Origin: Paulinella micropora
Taxonomy: Eukaryota; Cercozoa; Imbricatea; Euglyphida; Paulinellidae
Direction of reading: 5' to 3'
Length of the DNA stretch: 64,000 nucleotides
NCBI GenBank assembly: GCA_019918135.1
Contig: WBZZ01004536.1
Coordinates: 127,501 to 191,500, forward strand
Below are positions 55,375 to 64,000 of the stretch, piece after piece (within the stretch, counting starts at the first letter, position 1; every line of letters begins with the position of its first letter). A program made the position numbers and the translations under genes. The notes below the pieces were generated by a model. That model did no database searches. It saw only the letters and a list, made by a program, of their open reading frames with translations, and was not told the DNA's origin.

Positions 55375-55965
55375 ATGCATGCATACATTGAAATTTCAAT
55401 GTAATGAATTGAAATTTCGATGTATGCATTGAAATGTCAATGCATGATGTATTGAAATGATTGACATTTCAATGCATTGGAAATGTGTATTCCAATGCAT
55501 GCATTGATTTTCAATGCATGCATTGAAATTTCAATGCAACAGAAAAATGTGTGTTTCATTTCAATGCATGCATTGTCAATGCATGTATTAAAATTTCAAT
55601 GCAGCACCGATCAATGCATGCATTGATTTTCAATGCATGCATTAAAATGTCAATGTAGCACAGAAATGTGTATTTCAATGCATGCATTGATTTTTAATTC
55701 ATGCATTCAAATGTTAATGCAGCACAGTTCAATGCATTCATTCATTTTCAATTCATGCATTGAAATGTCAATGCATCACAGAAACATGTATTTCAATGCA
55801 TGCGTTGATTGTTAATCATGCATTAAAATGTCAATGCATGCATTGAAATGTGTCTTTTAATTTTCAATGCGTACATTGATTTTCAATGCATACATTGAAA
55901 TGGAAAATCCAGTGTATGCATTGATAAACACTATATTAATGCAGTGTAATCATTTTAATACCAAG
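55375..55965. repeat. palindrome-packed interspersed repeat, copy F
   Basis: This is a diverged copy of 24,070-24,600, with the same order of ATGCAT palindromes, the same GCAGCACAGA-type spacers and the same end segment GCAGTGTAATCATTTTAATA. Many palindromes carry base changes, so this copy is older or less homogenised. Confidence 0.8.
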
Positions 55966-56514
55966 GTCGTTACTAAATAATAAAAATTAAATTTAAATTA
56001 AATTTCAAGTTGGTGGGTAGTGAAAAGAAGCAAATATAGATGCAAAAAAAAGTGACATAATGGCAAAAATATTTGCCTCAAGTCTGCCCAGACTCATTTT
56101 TGCATGGAAGCTTATGTAATTTTCAACAAATAACTTTGTTTTGATAAAATAATGAATTTATGTATGATTTTGTTGCATTTTGCACATGAAAATATGGCAC
56201 CCGGTCACTCACATTTTCGTGACCGGTCACTGAGTATTATTACACTAAGTAAAAATGGAAAAACATTAAGCACGTCACAAAACGTAATAGATTGTAATTA
56301 ATCATGGAGAATCTAAATATATATAGTTTATTAATAGTAACACTAATATTAAGATCATTAACTTCAGTTCAAAATTGCCACATCCTTTTTTCAAAATTTC
56401 CCTAAGTCATATATTAATACAACCAATACCAACTGCTTTCCAGCGCAGATTTAATTACAAATGATTTCAGTTATTATCAAAAGCGTATTTAAATTACATA
56501 TGTATATAATTAGA
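55966..56514. other. AT-rich gene-free stretch
   Basis: Apart from two GTGACCGGTCAC-like segments (GACCGGTCAC near 56,221 and CCCGGTCACTCAC near 56,200), nothing is recognised. No coding support. Confidence 0.4.
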
Positions 56515-58611
<2,097 letters not shown>

Positions 58612-58618
<7 letters not shown>

Positions 58619-58900
58619 TTGCCTCGCTAGTTGCAAAGCAAAGGCAAGCAGAAGAAGCAATGCAAACGAAAATAGTCTAGCAAGAGGCCATCGCAAATGA
58701 TTAAGAATGGCTACCTTCACTGATTGGCAGATGCACCACCTGGGGGAGCAGGATCAGCTAAGCAAACATTTGAGGCAAAATGGCGGTTTGCCTCGCTAGT
58801 TGCAAAGCAAAGGCAAGCAGAAGAAAGCAATGCAAACGAAAATAGTCTAGCAAGAGGCCATCGCAAATGATCAAGAATGGCTACCTTGCATAGCTTGTGA
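58612..58900. repeat. 168-bp tandem duplication
   Basis: The segment starting GGTTTGCCTCGCTAGTTGCA recurs 168 bp downstream (58,617 and 58,785), with near-identical sequence over about 110 bp (to TTAAGAATGGCTACCTT / TCAAGAATGGCTACCTT). No gene. Confidence 0.8.
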
Positions 58901-59035
58901 AGAAAACCAAAGCTTTGCAAGACTTCCCCAAAGAAAAGTTCGAGGCAAAGTCAAGTTGCCTCGAACATTCCTACCGGACAAGGATAGACACACATAGGCT
59001 GCAGATTTCAAGCCAAAAAAAGGCACACTACCTAT

Positions 59036-59591
59036 TCAAGTGGCTAACTGATGGTTGGCTTTGTTTTTTTCCGAGAAAAGTAAAAGAACCCACACGGCAT
59101 ACAAAACCCCAAGTATTTTGAGCCACTTCCCGTCCGCAGCTAGGATCAAACTTGTACTTCTTTGCCACCTTTGCTCCACCTTCCGCTTGGCGAAAGCATG
59201 GATATTTTTTCCGTGTGTCACGCTTGTCCCAAATGAAAGGTCAAAGGTTACAGCCTTGTTGCCCGCCTGGTCACCCTCTGCCTCCTTCTCACCTTCCGAA
59301 TCCTTCTCCTTCTCACCCTCCTCCTTCTCACCCTCCTTGTCCTTCTTGCTCTCCTCCTTTACCTTTGCTCTTCCCTCTTTGTCTCTGTCCTCGTCTGTTT
59401 CGTTCTCTTTGCCTTCTCCTTCTCCTTCTTTTTGTCCTCCGGATCCTCCTCCTTCTTCTGCTCCTCTTCTTTCTTCTCCTTCTCTTTCTGGGAGTCTTTC
59501 TCCTTCTCCTTCTTCTTTCAGTTCTTTTTCTTCTTGTTGTTTTTCTTGTTGTTGTAACCTGTTGTTGTTGTTGCTGCTGCTGCTGCTGCTG

Positions 59592-59638
<47 letters not shown>

Positions 59639-59722
59639 GGTGTTGCTGTTATTATTTTTGTTGTCGATGCTATCGTTATTATTATTATTTTTTTTTTTTG
59701 CGTTTTCGTTGTTGAGGGACAT
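59036..59722 (-). CDS. low-complexity open reading frame, doubtful gene
   Basis: The minus-strand frame from MSLNNENAKKKN (59,722) has Asn and Gln runs (built on GTT/TTG repeats), a long Glu/Gly/Lys-rich section and a non-repetitive end with AVTFDLSFGTSVTHGKNIHA and a hydrophobic ILGVLYAVWVLLLF segment. The opposite strand is also open over the same range because of the biased composition, so openness proves little. It could be a real host protein with disordered middle or chance. Confidence 0.25.
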
Positions 59723-59779
59723 GATGCCCAGGCGGTGCGAACAAAAGTTGGGCTTGAGACCAAGAAAATTTCTAGTCAA

Positions 59780-60320
59780 AATAAATTAAAGTTTGTGAGT
59801 ATGGTTCGGAACTAGCGGGATCTGACAGCAGAGTCTCACCAGGACAGTGCAGGTCCCGTAGTGTGCCCAGGAAGCCAGGTCCAGTGTCGTCACAAGATCA
59901 GCTCAGCTCGTGAAGGTGCAGAAGACTGCGACCCACCAATCGCCAGCCACACAACCATTTTATCAGCTTTTTGCAAACATGTGAATGTAACCTGTTGTGC
60001 GTTGATGATTGCCTATGTCACCAACGTTTGTGCGATTTTTTTCAATTTATTTTGCTTTCAAAAACGATGAGTCTAGTTGTTGAAGAAAACAAAAAAGTTG
60101 TGATGTCGTTGCTATGTATTCGTAGACAATAAATGAGCTCGGAAACCAATGCCCAAAATGCCACAGCAAAGGCTACAGGTTTTTTTCGTAACGCGATCTT
60201 CAAATAAACATGTGTTATGTAGGATTTCTGAGGGGAGTTATTGAAAGTGCTAGAGCGTTGTTGGCTTCTTCTCCTCCGGAACATGTACATGAGAATGTGA
60301 CTCAATAGGTCCAACATGTC
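59780..60320. other. gene-free stretch before the transposase
   Basis: No domain-bearing frame. It may contain an upstream exon or the 5' end of the DNA transposon, but no terminal inverted repeat was recognised. Confidence 0.35.
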
Positions 60321-61740
60321 TTGAATGTTTCTGCCCCTGAAAAGAGCAAGAAAGTAGAGGTGACAGATGATGACGATGCATCAACTGAATTCACCACAGG
60401 GTGGGGTTTGGGGCAGCATACATGGTACCGACAGCGAAGACCAAAACAAACAGTTCAAGTCTCAAACGAAAGCCGTACGGACACAAGGGTACAACCAGAA
60501 ACCTCAGGCATGACTATTGTCCCATGCCTGGTCAGAGGTTCCTTTTAGACGAGGAACTCATAAAGCAAACTCTTACGAAAAGTTGTGACTGTGGCAAGAA
60601 ATGCATGTCCCAACTTTCCGCAGCTCAAATCGCGCTTTTGAGGTCTGGGTACTATGCCTTGGGATCCAGAGCCGCTCAGGGTGAGTTCATAAAGAGTTGC
60701 GCTCGGGATTTTAGACACCTTTCAGAAAAAGATGAACGGTTGCAGCCTCACCTGTCTTTTCCGAACTCTCCACCTCTTGAGGTGTGTCAGAAGGCTTTTT
60801 GCTTAGTGTATGGTATGGATCAAGGCGGCTTGTCCCTTCCAACCTTGAAAAAGTATGTTAAGGAGCGACTGGGGCCACAGCTCATCAAATCACGTGCACC
60901 GAAAGAAAGCCCATCCTTTGACCTCTGTGCCAAATTCTATTCGCACTTGATGATGCTGTGCTCAAGGGTCTCAACTGACACTTATGGTGAACCTATCTAT
61001 CACCTCAATTTCAGAAGTCAGTGGTCGAAGGTGTACGAGGACAGATTCATTCCCTGGGTGCAGAAACACTACCCTAATTCCGAAGTCCCCAGTCGATCGG
61101 CATTTTACGCTATGCATGAAAATCGAGAGTATAACTTCCACAACTTGCACATGCCCGGAAAGGATGAATTTGGCAGATGTACAGAATGTGGGGAGTCGAC
61201 CGAGGCTATTTGGGAGGCGGACGGGCCCGAAGCAAGGCAGGCAGCGATCGAGGCCAGGAACGTCCATGATAAAATGTTCAAAATTGACAAAGCGTGGTAC
61301 GAGGAAGACAATTCATACTGCGCATTCAATCCGGACAAGAAATCGTGCATAGCAGTTGATCAAACCACGCTCAAACCCGGAATCCCTGCCTTCCATCCAC
61401 CCATCAAGCAGTTTGATCGTGCAAGTAGGTTAGAAGTGAATTTTGGCGGCGCCCCATCAACTTTTCCATGGATCAAGAACACGGAAAGAAGTATTTCTTC
61501 GTCCATTTTTGACAATTCACTAAGAACGCCAATCTTGTTCTCACGCAGCTCTTTTTTCTTATCTGGGCTCAGCTTACGTCCACTTCTTCCGCCGCGCGAT
61601 CTGCCACACTCAGAATACACCTAGACAATGCCGCAGCTGAAAACAAAAACCAATTTCTTTTTCAGTTCGCAGGTTGGCTGCTTATCTTGCCTTGGTTTGC
61701 TCAGGTAATCATTTCCTACTTGTTAACGTTGCAATCAAGT
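60321..61740 (+). pseudogene. DDE-type transposase-like pseudogene (DUF7869-like)
   Basis: A long frame (60,401-61,624) has an N-terminal CDCGKKC zinc-like motif, an SRSAFYAMHENREYNFHNLH segment, FGRCTECGE and a first-acidic-position segment, SCIAVDQTTLKPG. Shifted frames continue with MDQEHGKKYFFVHF and then LRIHLDNAAAENKNQFLFQF (61,609-61,668), matching the LDN...NKN signature of the second acidic position in this transposase group. Two frame shifts (one between about 61,440 and 61,480, one before 61,600) and a stop near 61,529 disable it, and the last part of the catalytic domain is not seen. Confidence 0.6.
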
Positions 61741-61802
61741 CTTAAATCATTTATATTTAGGTTGTTATCTCTTTCTTGCCAGTTGGCCACACTGGCAATG
61801 AG

Positions 61803-62043
61803 GTAGTGTAATGCCCCCAACGATAGCTCGTAAAAAGTCGGTAATACAACCAAACACAGTCCTCAATAATGAGAATGATGTCTCGTTGTATTAGCTCAGT
61901 GAAGCCAAAAAGGAAAACGGCAACAGACCAGGAATAAAATGGCATCAGGTCCAATCCGGACAAATAATACTGAAAAACAAGCTGGTGCACCTGTCACCAG
62001 GAAAAGGTATTTTTTACCGGCTATCCGGGGGGTGATGCCTACA
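61803..62043. mobile_element. MITE-like interspersed repeat, copy 2
   Basis: This is the second copy of the repeat at 13,743-13,983, same orientation, with clearer imperfect end inversion (GTAGTGTAATGCCCCC at the start against GTAGGCATCACCCCCC from the end). It lies just behind the transposase pseudogene, which makes a relation to that transposon possible but unproven. Confidence 0.5.
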
Positions 62044-62877
62044 GTACCACTCCTGATTTTATGACGGAAATAGCATTTTCGTCATACACTTTCTGATTTC
62101 TTTCTGTAAATAGTATTCGCTATGGAGTCATGCCACACAGCGCATCGACCCACTGATAGGCGCTAAAAGAAGATAAATATATCCTCATACGGCACGTCAA
62201 AGCGGATTCTCTAGCCTTTCTTGTAAATTTTGAACTCCTTCCACTCAATTTTTTTCTTTTTTTTTCGGCAGTATGTCAAGAACAAACGTACTATTAATAA
62301 AAAAAATACAAGCAACGTGGTGCTGTAGTACGATTCCCCCTTTGATATCTTTCTTCTTCTTATCATTATCATTATTATTATTATTATTCACAGTGAGATC
62401 GTAAGTAGATTGTCTTTTTTAATGACATACCCTTGTATAAGGCGGATATCCTATGATACAGTATTAGGGGGCCAGTCCTAATAGCTATATCCGAAGTCGA
62501 GGTGTATGTACCCGACCCTGCGATATACCGACACAAGTAGAGATTGACAGTGCTCAGGTACGACAGTATATAATCTATCGTAAAAAATATGTAATGAAAG
62601 TTTCAGAGAACATTTCATTTTCGAGAACATCATCCCAGGACTTGGAAAGAGTCATACCCGGGAACACCATCGCTCAATACACTAGCGATCCCCGTATACG
62701 GTGTAGTATCATCGTCGATCGACCTTTCGCACTCGTATGTTGCGATCAAATGCCAAGTTATATCACTGAGTCTTTTTAATATTCATATTGATAACTGATG
62801 ATGCATGATCAAATCATGATACGCCGTGTGCAATCAATCAGTTTATTTGAGACGCATAAAGAAAAATAGTTTCTTTG
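62044..62877 (-). other. gene-free stretch, possible Gypsy 3' end and LTR
   Basis: It lies directly downstream of the Gypsy pol end and should contain the polypurine tract and 3' LTR of that copy. I found no partner LTR, so the limits are unknown. A short ATT run occurs near 62,365-62,388. Confidence 0.3.
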
Positions 62878-64000
62878 TCACTGCCTTCGTCGTCTGGCGC
62901 GGATTTCTTTGCCTGGTGGAGGACCACCAACAAAAGTCAGATCGAACTTTGACTGTTCGAGAATGTCCCAGATCTTATTAGGGATTCCGCCCAACGATAA
63001 TTCAAAAGGGACATCAAGCACTCCTCTTGGCAGTGTCTGAATGGTCCACGCAGTGTAATCCTTGTCTCTGGGAGTAATTGTATCATCCCATGTCTCGAGA
63101 CTTTTTGCGTCTTTATATACTGGCAGATAATGTCTTGCCTTTGGAACCTCAACCGGGTCCATACTTCTCCAGAACTGGAGTATCGGTTGTACTATCTTTG
63201 CGGCTGATGATATTTTGAGTGTCCGTGTGACACGCATCTGTCGTGGGACCGCCACGACCCGCATCAAGTATAAGTCTGAGAGAGTGTCATCAGCGACATG
63301 TTGTTCCGCTGGTCTCATCAGATAGAAAGCATCTTTCACCCATGCGATGGTTGCTATCGCATCGCCTTCCTTCCATCGCTCATGGACAATCTCAACGTTG
63401 CCCGCGTTTGGGTCAGTGTCCGTCCCCTCCTCCTCCTGGTGGACGTCCTTTGATCTCATCGACCTCATCGCCTTCCTCGGTTGGTCGTTGATAAGATCAT
63501 TCCGCGCTCTCCTTAGCTGCGCCTCTGTGATCTTCTCCTTCTTTCCGCTATGCTCTCGCGGAGACTTGGACTGAGTCCCCACCGCGCTTATGCGGTCAGT
63601 CTTCTCCTTACTGTCCACCTCACTTTCCTCCTTCTCAGCTATCGGTGCCCGATAAGCATCGTCTTGGTCTATGCCAGCCTCCTTGTGGATGGGCGGCACC
63701 TCTTTGAAATCATCCTTCATCCGTTTTAACGCCTCCTCAACGGATTCATCTTCCAGTAAGAAGGGATCATACTTAATCAGCCTTCTTACATTCAAAATTT
63801 GCACCTTCCCTCTACCCCTGATCTTGTAATTCAGAGGTCCCGTCTGTTCCATAATCTGATAAGGTCCTTTCCAGTGAGTGAACAGCTTAGAGCTGACTCC
63901 CTTCGGGACTTGAGGATGGTACAATAGTACAATATCCCCGACCTGGAACTTGATCTGATCCAAGTGCGCTTGTCGCACCCCTTCAGCATCAGTCTTTCGG
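62878..64000 (-). mobile_element. second Gypsy copy, integrase C-terminal end (cut by window)
   Basis: A long minus-strand frame starts beyond the window edge. It has integrase C-terminal motifs (KFQVGDIVLLYHPQVPKGVS, LFTHWKGPYQIMEQTGPLNY, then RRLIKYDPFLLEDESVEEAL) and an unusual extension of roughly 260 residues with no recognised domain, ending in GGPPPGKEIRARRRRQ. The first 300 bp match the fossil at 5.2-5.5 kb closely. The visible part looks whole, so this copy is younger or better kept. It is a partial view of a fossil element. Confidence 0.8.

Noticed and set aside
59055-59789. Plus-strand Ser/Pro/Leu/Cys-rich frame
   Set aside because: Mirror of low-complexity CTT, CTC and GTT runs; the minus-strand reading is no better than doubtful itself.

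Overview
This is a repeat-dense stretch of eukaryotic nuclear DNA. The support is: probable GT-AG introns, a tRNA-derived SINE with Pol III A and B boxes, two LINEs, Copia- and Gypsy-type LTR retrotransposon fossils, a DDE-type DNA transposon and kilobases of simple repeat. Nothing fixes the host species; a protist, alga or invertebrate would all fit. Host genes are sparse: one probable spliced gene on the minus strand (about 24.7-25.5 kb) and one isolated terminal exon (14.66-14.79 kb).

Layout: 0-0.8 kb, SINE end, microsatellite and a 183-bp tandem repeat. 0.8-5.1 kb, Copia-like fossil (+). 5.2-13.1 kb, Gypsy fossil (mostly -). 13.7-14 kb, a MITE-like repeat, with a second copy at 61.8-62.0 kb. 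14.9-15.7 kb, GTAT/TACAT microsatellite. 15.8-17.1 kb, decayed LINE. 17.5-23.9 kb, a longer LINE with endonuclease, reverse transcriptase and a second truncated 3' end behind it. 24-31.8 kb, clusters of the palindrome TTTCAATGCATGCATTGAAA, a host gene, SINEs inserted one behind another, and microsatellites.

The most notable item is a 22.8-kb endogenous Polinton-like virus (PLV) at 32,308-55,105, bounded by terminal inverted repeats of about 1.2 kb that are roughly 99% identical, so it is a recent arrival. It carries a tyrosine recombinase of telomere-resolvase (protelomerase) type, a primase-SF3 helicase, an FtsK/HerA-type packaging ATPase, double-jelly-roll capsid pieces, a penton-like protein, a large virion protein with a phospholipase-A2-like motif, a long fibre ending in an S74 intramolecular chaperone, a GIY-YIG nuclease and several small proteins. 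I see no protein-primed DNA polymerase B and no retroviral-type integrase, which separates it from classical Polintons. It is a fossil: several genes look whole, but the element as a whole is broken in roughly ten or more places. Just outside its right end a further 180-bp inverted copy of the terminus forms a long palindrome.

From 55.4 to 64 kb: another palindrome-packed repeat, 2 kb of TAG-type microsatellite, a 168-bp tandem duplication, a low-complexity reading frame, a DDE transposase pseudogene, the second MITE-like copy, and the 3' end of a second Gypsy copy running off the window.

Within the virus the genes form a coherent set for replication (primase-helicase), genome-end processing or integration (recombinase), packaging (ATPase) and virion building (capsid, penton, PLA2-like protein, fibre). 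Many start codons sit directly behind short TATATA-type tracts. Outside the virus the DNA is mainly transposable elements layered on simple repeats.
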